Below are positions 11,727 to 22,600 of a stretch of DNA of 64,000 nucleotides, piece by piece; position 1 is the stretch's first letter; every line of letters begins with the position of its first letter. This stretch comes from Bilabrum cf. latius (Eukaryota; Bigyra: Bicosoecida; Bigyra; Bicosoecida). The notes under the pieces were generated by a model. That model was given only the letters and a program-made list of their open reading frames with translations. It was not told the DNA's origin and ran no database searches. The stretch covers positions 496,001-560,000 of the forward strand of contig OZ237765.1 in NCBI GenBank assembly GCA_965178125.1. Reading direction: 5' to 3'. A program made the position numbers and the translations under genes.

Positions 11727-12782
11727 CGTGAATTGCATCTTAAACCAGAATTCTTTTCCTTTCCAGGAGAGGATGGGATGGAGGGCGCTGTGTGGGGCAG
11801 GCCTCCAGGAGAGGACGGGATGGAGGGCGCTGTGTGGGGCAGGCCTCCTGGAGAGGACGGGACGGGGGGCGCTGTGTAGGGCCAGCATCCAGGAGAGGAC
11901 GGGACGGAGGGCGCTGTGTGGGGCAGGCCTCCTGGAGAGGACGGGACGGAGGGCGCTGTGTGGGGCAAGCCTCCAGGAGAGGACGGGATGGAGGGCGCTG
12001 TGTGGGGCAGGCCTCCAGGAGAGGACGGGATGGAGGGCGCTGTGTGCGGCAAGCCTCCGGACGACCCCGGAGATGGATGGCCCGAGGAGAGGGGCGAGAA
12101 GAGCACGAGCGGTTTCTATTAGCATGCGGAGCGGACCCTCATGAAGATCGTGCAGGAGGCAACAGGGAGAGATTCATCCAGGGAGATCAGCACTGTGGAA
12201 ACCGAGGACAGGAACGACTCGGTTGACATCATTATCGCGAGGGACGGCGAGAAATCCATCCATGTGGACGTCACCACGTTAGACCCGGCAGCTAGGGAGA
12301 GGCAGTCCGGGAACAAGAGGAGGAAGGAGAAAGGCGACCGGTCGGCCCACAAGTTCAGGTCGATCGCGAAGAGGACCCAGGCCGTCTTCCAGGACTTTGT
12401 TGTTCTACCGACAGGGGGCCTGGGAAGTGGGGCGCGTGGGCTGCTGCGCCTGTTGGCCCGCATCCGTCGGAAGCGGGTGGGAAGGGCCCGTAGTTTGCCA
12501 GAGGAGGCCTAGATCAGGATCAGGATCTGGGCGCGAGAGATCGCCAAAGGAGTTTCCATGCTGAGCGCATGCCGCACGATTCATTTCAACCTTACGGTGC
12601 GGAACATGTCGGGGCTTCAGGGAACGAGAGTGGCGCAGGAAACGGGTTCAGCAGGAGCTGGGACCCCCGAGGCGGCGCAAGCGGCAGCACGAGCGGAGGT
12701 AGTGTGGGCTGCGATCCCGGCAGGAGCACAACCAGGTGGTGGATCTGGGAGCGCTTGGGACGGCAGGCGGCCTTTACCCTGA
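11727..12782 (+). mobile_element. Retroelement remnant: C-terminal nuclease-like part of a LINE-type polyprotein
   Basis: With UAG as sense (11877, 12119, 12510) one plus frame stays open from the duplication edge to UGA at 12780. After the minisatellite it reads SVDIIIARDGEKSIHVDVTT, then a Lys/Arg-rich helix, TQAVFQDFVVLPTGGLG and a LLRLLARIRRK helix. This D..VDVT..K..F.P...GG pattern resembles the region C-terminal to reverse transcriptases in some LINEs. No reverse transcriptase precedes it, so it is a fragment at best. The call is by pattern, not alignment. Confidence 0.5.
11766..12059. repeat. 42-bp minisatellite, about seven copies
   Basis: Seven direct copies of a 42-bp GC-rich unit begin with GGAGAGGACGGGATGGAGGG or close variants and have no spacers. 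The unit length is a multiple of three and encodes GEDGMEGAVWGRPP in the plus frame. One copy carries GTGTAG in place of GTGTGG, giving an in-frame UAG. It starts right after a TTTCCTTTCCAG sequence that resembles a splice acceptor, next to the edge of the inverted duplication. Confidence 0.92.
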
Positions 12783-13566
12783 CCTTGCTGGTCTCTTGCA
12801 TCCCCTAGCACTCGCAGTGGGAGCTCCAGATGTGCAGAACCTCCACGGAGATTCGGCACAGCTGGCAGCTGCTGAGCTTGAGCTGGTCAGTGAGATGTTT
12901 CCTCCCGGTCGAAGTAGCCTTCGGGTGACCAAGCCGATGCAATTTGGGGACCGTCTCCAAATGATCCCCAAATAAGCTTTTGGGGACAGTGACATGTATA
13001 CACGTTACATTTATATATGTCGAAAATCCGTTGCCGCCTAGCACCAGCACGTGCGCGGGGAACAGCGTGTGTACCACACTATGTACTCACGGGTCATGCA
13101 GGACCACTCAAGGATCCTCGATTTTGTCTCGAAGGGATCGAGGAGGGCTGCAGCGAAGGCCAAACGGGCGCTCGCAAGGGCGGTCCGGGAGGACTTTGCC
13201 AGCCTGGCTGTAGGGGCAGCCGAAAACAACAACCTCGCCGTGGCGATCGCCAACGTCAAGGCAGGGTTGGCTCAGAACGGGCAGCAGGACGGGGTGCCGG
13301 CAGCGGGCGCCGGAGGGAACGTGAATGCTGACGCTCCCCAGGGGAACTGGGTCCCCAGGGTGGAGCTTAGGTGGTTCAGGCCATTGCAGCTGAAGCGTGA
13401 AGCCTGGTAGGTCCCGGGTCCTCGTTCCAGATGTTTCTTCGTGATAGCGTGCGCTTTTGAGTTGAGTCCACAAAATATCAGATCCCCCTCGAAAATTGAA
13501 GAAGAACAAAACAGCGGAAAACTGAATTGCCGACGATCATGACGGGCATTTCAGATAGCGGTAACT
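12783..13566 (+). other. Probable retroelement debris between the LINE-like remnant and the ubiquitin-domain gene
   Basis: The plus frame from 13051 reads an Ala/Arg/Lys-rich helical stretch (SRRAAAKAKRALARAVRED, then ENNNLAVAIANVKAGLAQ) into a UAG at 13408. It stays open to a UGA near 13542. No domain was recognised. The region also holds a short hairpin at 12943-12973 (TTTGGGGA paired with TCCCCAAA). It lies between a mobile-element remnant and a gene, so element debris is the simplest reading. Confidence 0.3.
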
Positions 13567-15119
13567 ATGGCAGCTGTTGCCGGTGCTGATCCGGCAGGGC
13601 CCAGCAACTGTACAGTTAGTGCTGTGTCGTCCATGATCACGGATTCCAAGACGAGCGTTGTCCTTGCAGAGCAGCGGCTCGAGGATGGCGGGAAGCTGGG
13701 CGCGTTCTCGGTTGCCTGGGAGGACACGTCCCGTATTGCTGATAGTGTTTGGGGGCACAACATTACCGATATAACACTGAAAGTGAGAGTATACCCGCAC
13801 AATTCCACTGGGTTGGTGCCATTCTGGCTGTGTAGGCAATTTGCGGTCGAAGCTAGCAGATGCATGACCGCCTTCAAAGGGCAGAAGAATTGACCACGAT
13901 CCCCATAGCTGCCTCCTCTTTTTTACTTCTTCTATTTGCAGACCGTTGATTCTGATATTCGCCTGCCGATCATCCGGCGCAAAAACTACACGGACGTGAC
14001 AGCGGACCGCTCAATCGACAACTTCATGGTCAAAACAGGCCTTGAGAAGCTAGTTCCTGGAAGCACACACGACAAAATCGATGCCAGTAAAATCAAACTT
14101 GAAGAAACCGGTCTCTCCGATTTCCTGAACGATCTATCCGGTACATACGCCAAGGGCATCCCCGTGGAAGGCGACGGAGAGCTGGCCAAGACAGATGACC
14201 ATCCTGTGCTCCTCACAAGCATGTGTCCTTCCGGTTAAGGCAGGCGGGCACACGGACTTTGATATCAACGCCTTCAACTACCAGTCTCAGAGTCGTGATG
14301 CTGGCCCCGCATGCCTCGTCATCATCGCCGGTTCCAACGGCACCAGCGTGCACCTGACGCAACCAGGAGAAAGCCAACTGCACTTTCGGATCGGTGAGTC
14401 GCGCATGTTCAACTTTAGGGCAACGCGTCTGTCTGATGACAGAGCAGCGAAGGGTGAGGCCTCTGGTGCCCCGGCTACCACTGACGAGAAGGCGGACAGC
14501 TGCCTCTTTGTCTACCAGGTGCCGCTCAAGAACACTTTCGAGACCTGTGCTGGAGCAATGGAAATCTACGTCAAAACTCTGACCGGAACAATCATTGCGC
14601 TGTAGGTATCGTCGTCGGACACGATCGAGGATGTGAAGCAGCAGATCTGGTGCAAGGCGGGCACGTCTCCGGACCAGCAGCGCCTGATCTTCGCCGGGAG
14701 GACCCTGGAGGACGACCGTACGCTGGCGGACTACAACATCGAGAAGTGGAGCACTTTGCACCTTGTGCTGCGGCTGCGTGGAGGAGGAATGCCTGCTGAA
14801 ACGGAGATGGCGTAGCTCAAGATGCCAAGTGGCTGGACCGACCTCCTGCGCGTTGGAGAGGATTCGAGAGGGACTGGAGCATGCCCATCAGGTGCACTGT
14901 TTAGTACTACTACGCTGCCGACTCCGCCGATGTCACCCCCGAGCTCGGCAAGGAGATCGCGGATCGCCTGTCGCTGATCTACAACAACGCCAAGGCGGTG
15001 GGCTCGCTGGTGACAGGTGGAAAGGCGTCCCTGAGCCGCGACACGGCGACGTTAGACACTATGGCGGGTGTGATAGAAAAGGAAGCGGCCGAAAAGTCCA
15101 CCATAAAGGGGTTCTTCTG
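13567..15119 (+). CDS. Ubiquitin-fold protein with a novel N-terminal region (exon structure tentative)
   Basis: At least three coding segments: 13567-13890, 13930-14215 and 14230-15119, with boundaries not fully resolved. The 14560-14800 part is unmistakably ubiquitin-like: [10 protein letters not shown], then UAG at the position of ubiquitin Glu16, [52 protein letters not shown]. It continues past RGG for about 15 residues to another UAG. A further frame, also crossing a UAG (14902), gives [20 protein letters not shown] and ends GFF-UGA at 15117; this could be a last exon or a separate small gene. The N-terminal 300 residues ([42 protein letters not shown]) form a domain I do not recognise. 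The change of frame near 14200-14240 would need a very short intron. Confidence 0.6.
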
Positions 15120-15379
15120 ATTTGGACCGGTTTAGGGCTTGGTTCTGTAGTTCCACAAGGTGTACTAAACCCAGACAGACAAATGTAAACATCTTCTGCT
15201 ATATAGACGCGACGAATGTGAAATTCAAAATTTAATGTGTCGCAGCTTCAATTTCTTCATATTCTAGTGAAGTCGCACGCAGTTGCACTTGACTCGATCC
15301 GGATCTTCCAGCGCGTCACCGATGCTGGTTCAAGCTCTGAGAAGGTACTTTTTCGTCGACTTTGCGTGGGTCCCACCTG

Positions 15380-18300
15380 ATGTGGCCATTGCGTTCGGCC
15401 GGTGCAGTCGCAGCGCTTACTGCAGGTATTGCTTTGTCGGTAAGAAGCCACAGCGAAGAGCCCTCTACAAAAAGAGCCGAAGCATGTCCAGCACACAGCG
15501 AGCCAATTGTGCTTTCCGAGAGTTTCCATATTCAATTTATCTAATTTTGCAGGCAGAGCTGACGGTGCACTGGGTGCCACATTCTCACGACGATGTCGGG
15601 TGGCTCCAAACGACGACCTCCCTGCATCGACAGAACGTGTCACACATCATTGATGGAGTGCTTGGACAGCTTACGGATGAGGCCGATCCGGGTGGAATCC
15701 GGCGGTTCTCTTGGGAAGAAGTTGCTTGGCTGCGATTCTGGTGGATGACGGCGACTGAGTCCCAGAAGCAAGCCATGCGAGCTGCGCAAAGGAGTGGCAG
15801 GCTCGGATTCTACGACTCTGGAATAACGCAGCACGACAACGCGTGCCCTGACATGGATTCTATGATTTCAAACTGGGAGGCGGGCTGGCGCGTGCTTAAC
15901 TTCACGGTCGGCAGAAGCGCTCTCCCTCGCACAGCCGCGTCGCTCGACCCGTTCGGGCTGTCTGCAAGCAACGGCGCCTTGCTTCGGTAGGCGGGCATGC
16001 AGGACTGGGTGTTTTGGAGGATGCCCCGGCAGGATAGGGAGAGGCTGGGGAACATGAGCGCCCTCGATTTCGAGTGGAGGCCCAGCTCAAGCGTGCCAGC
16101 CGTTGGGGGAGTGCTGGTGCATGAGACCTGGCTCAGCTACTGCATCCCTCACGACTTTGAGTTCGGGCAACCTGGGGTGAGCATCCCTTCCTCTCCTGCA
16201 GACTTTCAAAAGCTAGCGACTGAGCTAAAAGGCATGATCGCCGAGCGAGCGCCGACCTATCCCACCGACAACCTGATGTTCCTGGACGGCTGCGACTACC
16301 ACTTCCAGCACGCACAAGCCAACTACGACTCGGGACAGAAAGTGCTGGAGCTGCTCAATGGCACCAGCGTCACCATTCCGGGCCGGGGCGACGTCACGCT
16401 CGTCACACGGTTCTCGACCGCGGAGGAGTACTTTTCCGCGGTGCGGCGAGACTCCACCGGTGGGTCGGCGGCCGTTCCGTCCTCCAGCTCGGCTGTGGCA
16501 GCAACCGGTTCAAGTGATACCGCCACCGATGAAGCCGCTGTGCAGCTGCACGTGAAGCAGGACGGGGGAGACTTTTTCACCTACAGTTAGAACTACGGCG
16601 ATCCATGGTGGGCTGGGTACTTTGTGTCCAGGCCGCTGCTCAAGCAGAGGGAGCGGCGTGTGACGAGTGCTGTTCGGGCCGCCGGGATCGCGCGTGCGAC
16701 CGTTGGGCTGGCGCGCGGCGCCGCAGCGGAACCGGAAGACTGGGAGGACGCCCAGGCTGCTGCCGCCATCCTTACCCACCACGATGCCATCACAGGCACG
16801 GCATGTGCGGCAGAGGAAGGGTGCACAGGCAAGCAGGAGATGTCCGGCGCGCACGACGTGGTGTCGGACTACCACAGGATCCTGGATGCTGCGGGTGCCA
16901 CGGCCTCTTCCCAGCTTGCCGCCGCTCTGGGCGCCGGGCCAACCGCAGCCGAGTCGCTGCAGGAGGTGGCGAAAGCCGCGGCGGCGGGTGACGTCAACGC
17001 GGCAACTCTGGCAGCGGGTCACCTTGCAAGGTCGCGGGCAGCGTGGTCGTACTGGTCGCAAGCCATGAACGATAGAGGGTACGCTGGATCTCCCGCCACG
17101 GACCCCAGGCAGCTTGCAGCGGTGCTCGAGGCCGGTCTGCCGGGCTACCTGACCGTTTTCAACCCGTCAGGCGGGGCTAGAACGGACGCGCTGTACGTGC
17201 CCATGTCCGTATGTGACGCGGACGTGGAGCTCGTCGGGGGCTCCATGATCGGATCAAAGATCGGATCAGTGCCCGTGTTCGAGATCAAGGCCCAGACGTG
17301 GATCAACGACCTCAGCCCGTATTCGTTCATCCTGACCCTGCACGTGCAGCACATCCCGCCGCTGGGCACCGCCGTTTACAAGATCACGCCGCACGTTGAA
17401 CGCTGCACCGCCGCGCAGCTGGACCTCGACCAGCACGAGGTTCTGCAGGGGGCGAACGGGCTCTAGGTCAGGGCAGGGACACCTGAGCCTCCTCCCATTC
17501 CCAAGCGTACCATTGAGAGGATCGAGAACGGCTGGATCGCGGTGGACATCGATACGTGGACAGGACCCGCGTCCTGGATCGACAAGACCACGGGTAGGAA
17601 GACCAGCTTCACGCATGGACTCGTCTGCAGGCCCGCACACGGTGACGCGTACGCTATCAACCGGACGCACGGAGGTGATGAGTCGTGCGACGGTCACGCG
17701 GCGGGACAGGCTCCGTACCAGGTGAGCGTGCACCGGGGAACAGCCACACAGGAGGTCAGGATCCGTTACACCGATTCATTCGCGGTGTTCTACAGGCTAC
17801 ACGTGGGACCGACTGCCAATGCGTCGGCGGGACTCGGTGCCATGCTGCACGTCGAGGGCAGGCTCGGGGTGCTGCCCCCTGGAAGCGACGTGTCGTCAAG
17901 GTTTGACGTCGGCATCGACAACAGCCTGCCGCCAAGGATGTCCGGCCAGCACTGCATCGGATGCGGCGACCGTGCGGCAGATGGTACTAGCTACGACTGG
18001 GCGCAAGAGAGCTCGGCACTCCGCGGATCCGGAATCGAATCCCATGGCGCCACGAGTGCCCCTTGGATGTACGGGGCCCAGAACGGGTATGAGGTGGTGG
18101 GCCGGCGCTGGAACGGCTCCCTAGTCATGCCTGGGGACGGCAACATGTTCCCCGTACAGGCTGACGTGTTCCTCAGGGGCAACTGGGCCGGAGAACAATT
18201 GAAGTGTGACGAGTGCGGCCGGGCCCAGGCAGGCGCACCGCCCCCGTTCCCGGTGCCGTGGCTGGACGGCTCCCAGGCCCAGCTGACGGTGGTCGTGGAC

Positions 18301-18963
18301 AGATCGCACGCCGCGGGGATGACCAACACTCTCGGGAGGCTTGAACTGCTGCACCACCGCCGCACCCAGGACCACGCCATCAACCCTGCCATCGTGTTGG
18401 ACGACACCTCGCGGGTCATGGCACGTCTCATGGTGGCGTTGGGTGAGGCCGGGGCGGCCAACCGCCAGAGACACGCACTATGGGAGAGGAGCCGGGACCC
18501 ACTTTCCATCGTGTACAGCAATGCAGCGCCCGAGGGACTCGGATTAGGTGCAGTGCGTGGTGGTGCAGTTGAACTCCCCGAGCAAGTTCGGCTGTAGGCC
18601 ATGCACGTGATGTCAGACGGCCAGCGGTGGTCCTCGCCGGACTAGAAAGATACAGGCAGCGGTTCTATGAGGACTGCAATGGCCGGCCCAGCTAGGCTAC
18701 TTATCCGGCTGCAGCACAGGTACGCTGCCTAGGAGGACGCTGATTTGAGCAAGCCGGTTCAGGTGGACCTGTCGCAGTTCGTGGAGGCTGCCACGGGGGG
18801 AGCGGTGGGTGGAATTGCATGCGAGCAGACAACCCTGACGGGTCACTTGCCCGCGATTGGTCTTGGGGAGGGTAGGCGTGTGGTGCGCCCGTCGGCAGCG
18901 GCGTGTAACGTGACGCTCGGTCCGCTGTCCATCGCAACTGTCGTGGCGCATCCGCTCCCGTGA
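15380..18963 (+). CDS. Secreted/lysosomal alpha-mannosidase, glycoside hydrolase family 38
   Basis: Exons 15380-15439 and 15553-18963 (113-nt intron, GTAAGA..TTTTGCAG) encode about 1156 aa. Exon 1 is exactly a signal peptide (MWPLRSAGAVAALTAGIALS). The GH38 landmarks follow: HWVPHSHDDVGW at the start (zinc site), DPFG with the nucleophile Asp at about 152, and THHDAITGT with the zinc-ligand His at about 430. Then come the middle and C-terminal domains (LLIRLQHRYAA..EDADLSKPV near the end). In-frame UAGs are at 15988, 16588, 17464, 18595, 18643 and 18730; all preserve frame and the end is UGA. The first falls where human MAN2B1 has Gln (LFAQMGFDG). The usual WHIDPFGHS is ASLDPFGLS here. The family releases mannose from N-glycans in lysosomes or outside the cell. 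Confidence 0.9.
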
Positions 18964-19662
18964 TCTCTGAAAAAATGGAGTGTTATGGGACTATGGTTGT
19001 ATGGATCGCTCGCACTACTTTCAATAGGCCTGGACTAACCCCTAACGGCGCTCGTTGCCATCGCCAGCGGGTTCGTTGTGATCCTGCTGCTGTGGTCCAC
19101 CGGTCGACGCACAGCAACCAGATAGAATAGCGTCAATCTCGGCAATGCCGCGCATCTCATAAAGCAAATCACAATTACCATCAAGCCTTTACAGATTGCG
19201 ACCCTGCCACGTACCCTATCTGGTTGAGTTGGAGGGAAATTGGCACTCATCACCGAATTCGCCGCTCCTGCTCCTCAGAATGCACAAAGATTTGCGGTCG
19301 AAATAGTGGGAGATAGCAACAATCATCAATTGCAACGATTTTGGTAGGTATATGGGCATAAAGCTGACGTGAAGGCTCGCCAAACAGCGAGATAGGCGAA
19401 CCTTGATGTGGAGGGGCCGACCCATGAACCCTGGTCATTTTGTTGCGCTTGCAGGTCTTCTTGCTGCGGAAACGTTATCCGTCAACATTGGAGAAGCAAT
19501 CCTAAATGCGGGACCTCAGGTAACAGTGGCGTTGGGGGTTTCAGCCTTCCAAAATATGACGGTGTGCAACGGTGAGCGGTTGAACTCGATCGCCCTGCAT
19601 CGACACTCCACTGTATCACGTTAGACACGGAATCAGCTAGATCGTTCTCCGCAGGTTCTTGA
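18964..19662. other. Intergenic region with a candidate signal-peptide exon at 19424-19519
   Basis: After the mannosidase stop the DNA becomes AT-richer. ATG 19424 opens a signal-peptide-like run (MNPGHFVALAGLLAAETLS) that ends at a GTAACA donor-like site at 19520. It could be the first exon of the large membrane-protein gene downstream, but I found no acceptor that joins the frames cleanly. Confidence 0.35.
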
Positions 19663-22600
19663 GTAGCCACATCTGACCCATCAGCTATCGGCATCGGGCT
19701 GTCGGCATCGCGCCAGCGCCGGATCCTGCGTTGGGATGAACCAGTCGATCGAGAACGCGATGATGTAGCGTCGACATCATGCCGGCTCGCGCAGCTTCCG
19801 TTCCAGCCCATATTTTTGCGGCCCTCGTATAATCCAACGGCCCACTGGCGGTGGCCTATTGGGCCTGGAGGCCTACCCCCCTCAAGCATGGTACCACTGG
19901 CAAGCGAGCACCGTTTTGAAGGGGGTACGTACACGGAGAGCCCTTTGCCCCGACGCACCGTCCCGGCCCTGCGATCTGCATCAGGAGGAAACGTACCAGC
20001 GGCCATGTCTCCGCAAGAGCCTGCGTACGGCTCTGGACAACCCGGCTCTCGGTCGGCTCTCCTCCCGCCCACTCGTTCGATCGAGCCGTGGACCACAGAG
20101 GAATGGATCATTGGCTATAACAACCCGACGAGCAGCGTCCAAGACACGGTAGGATCCCTCCTCATGGGATCCTACGGCAGGTACTGGGGGGACGCTCGCT
20201 TCGGCGAGGAAGGCCAGCCGTGGATGCCGATCCCCTTTGACAGTAACCAGGGCTGGCCTTTTGACACGACAGGACACGGTACGCAGGCCCACAACGCGCG
20301 CAACCTGGTCAACGTCTGGGACATGTCGGCAACATCTCTCACACCAATGATCCGGTGCCCCAGGCCGGTGCTCAGCGAGGCATGCACCCCCATGGACGTG
20401 CCCATCGCACCCAACGACACGTGCAGGCAGGCCATGGCCTGGCGAGAGCCGATCAATGTGACGAGTGCGGAAGAGTGCTTGCTGCGACCCGCACAGCCCC
20501 ATCTGTCCAATTTAAGTGCCTTCCGTGCCGACTTGAAGTCGATCGAGGACCAGCAGGTGGTTGGCATTAGCCTGGCATTGCCCACCCCGCCAGGTACAAC
20601 CACGTTTCCCTACAGCATCGGCGGTGGTGGAATATACAACCGATGGCACCAGCTCCTCACCATCACATACCCTCCCGGCACTGTGGCTGAGATGCCGTTG
20701 ACCCCAAGCGCGACCCACGACACGGGCCACAGCACAGAGGAGTACCCATGGAGGGTGAACAGGCGGCACGTGGTGCAGACCATCTGGGACGTTCCTTCCA
20801 TTCTGCGAGACATCCGTGACTTGCAGCAGCAGCAGCTGTCAAATGAAGGCACCGGTCATGGCATCGACATGTCCACCGGATCGATGAGCTGTGCCACATG
20901 GCAAGCGGGAGAGGGTTCTTCCCAACGATTCACGCCGGAGGGGTACCCCTATGTCCAGGCGGCCGGCGTGTTGCTGGACGATCCATCATGCGTGCAAGCT
21001 CGGAATTGCTCCCCCACGATTCCTTCCAATGTATCAATCGGTTCCAAGGAACAGTTTGGCGAGATCCTCAGATGGATTCGGACGACCTCCCAGGCTCTGC
21101 CGGTGGGTGCCCAGATGCCCCGCTTTGGCTGCTCGCTGGGATACTACGTAAACGTAACGATGAACGGGCCCGTATTGAGCCCAAGAGTGGATTGGGACGT
21201 TGATCTGCTGCATATGGATTACCCAGCCGCAGCATCAACGCGTGCCGCTGCCGTCGGTGGACAGCTGAACACAGCAATCATGGGCCGTTCTCATGCCGCG
21301 TAGCCGAACGCAACAGTCCAAGGCCTAGTTCTGCACGACTCGAGTCAGGGCCGTTCTGGTCCAGCTGTTCCAGCCCCTAATCCGAGCAAACCCTGGCCCC
21401 CTCTCTTGAGCCCCATCCCAATCCAGGGACCCAAAGCTAGGTACAGGGGTGCTGCCCTGTGGAGGTTAGTGGCAGATTCACCGTCGAGATCTCTGCCGCC
21501 AATTAAGGGAGGTAGGTGGACGTGCGGCAGCACCACCTCGATCGGGTCTTTCTTCATGCGACCCGTGTGTCGCGCCACCTGCAGCGATCCATCGCTGCTT
21601 GCAGTGGACATTGACCTGGAAAAAGCGAAATCGGTAGAGCCCTCAAGGCGAGGATACGCAGGTTTGGCGTCGCTCGCCAGGCCCTGGCTTTCGCGCTGGG
21701 GAGGGCATCCAGCTCTGGCACAGAGCCAGAGCGTGGTGCCGCGGGCTGACAGACAGCCAGCGGGACTGCAGGCATCGTTTGGCGGCTGGAAGACGCAGGC
21801 AGGCTGGCACATGCCTCGGTACAGCGTTGGTGGCAAGCCTGTCGGCGCTGCAATGCAATGCATTCGCGACGTTGGGACTGATTTCGGCTGGACTAAATCC
21901 CGATGGGTGCAGCGCGAGCCCACCAGTCACGCCACGGTCTAGTTCACGCTTTGGTTCGATCGAAATCAGTGGCCTGCCAGCTACTTAGCCCACCAGGACT
22001 AGACCACTGGCCCGGGTTTGACATACCCCGTCCCTTCTCCGCAGCAAGTACAGCGTTTGCGGGCCGAAGTGCGGGCTGATGTCATGGACGTGCTAGGGGA
22101 ATGGAATCCTAGCCTTCGCGGTGTTTTAGCCGGCGAAAAGGGGAGGCTGTTGCCTGATTGGGAGGCCTGGGAGCTCGGCAATGCACCATCCAACGCGAGA
22201 CGGGCGCACTGCAACAACGCAACGTTGCTTGATAATCGCTTGATTCAAGTAGAGGTGCTGCAGGTGCGAGCGCCAGATGTCGAACGCACTGCAATTGACC
22301 CGTCCAGGCAGCAGCATATTTTGCCAGTGCCACCCCAGGATGCCCCCTACATCCCAATGGAGATCGACGTGCGAGTGGTATTCTAGCAATTGCCTTCGGT
22401 GCTGTACCACATGAACGGTTCTGACAGCACCTAGCGGGGCAGATCTGCGGGCACGCTGGCCCAGCAGCTGGGAGCGATCCTGAGGGGGGAGAGGCCGGGG
22501 GCGGAGGGAGGCGCCTGGCTGCCTGCTGCCGCGCCTGATAGCGTCAATGTAGCCGTTGAGCTGCCGTGCCTGAGCGGTGGGATCGGCTCCAGTGCGACAG

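Noticed and set aside
11766-12059. CRISPR-like array
   Set aside because: The repeats are contiguous without spacers and keep a coding frame; it is a minisatellite in a eukaryotic genome.
13380-13450. tRNA or tRNA-derived SINE suggested by a GGTCCCGGGTCCTCGTTCC stretch
   Set aside because: It does not fold as a tRNA and no acceptor stem or poly-A tail is visible.
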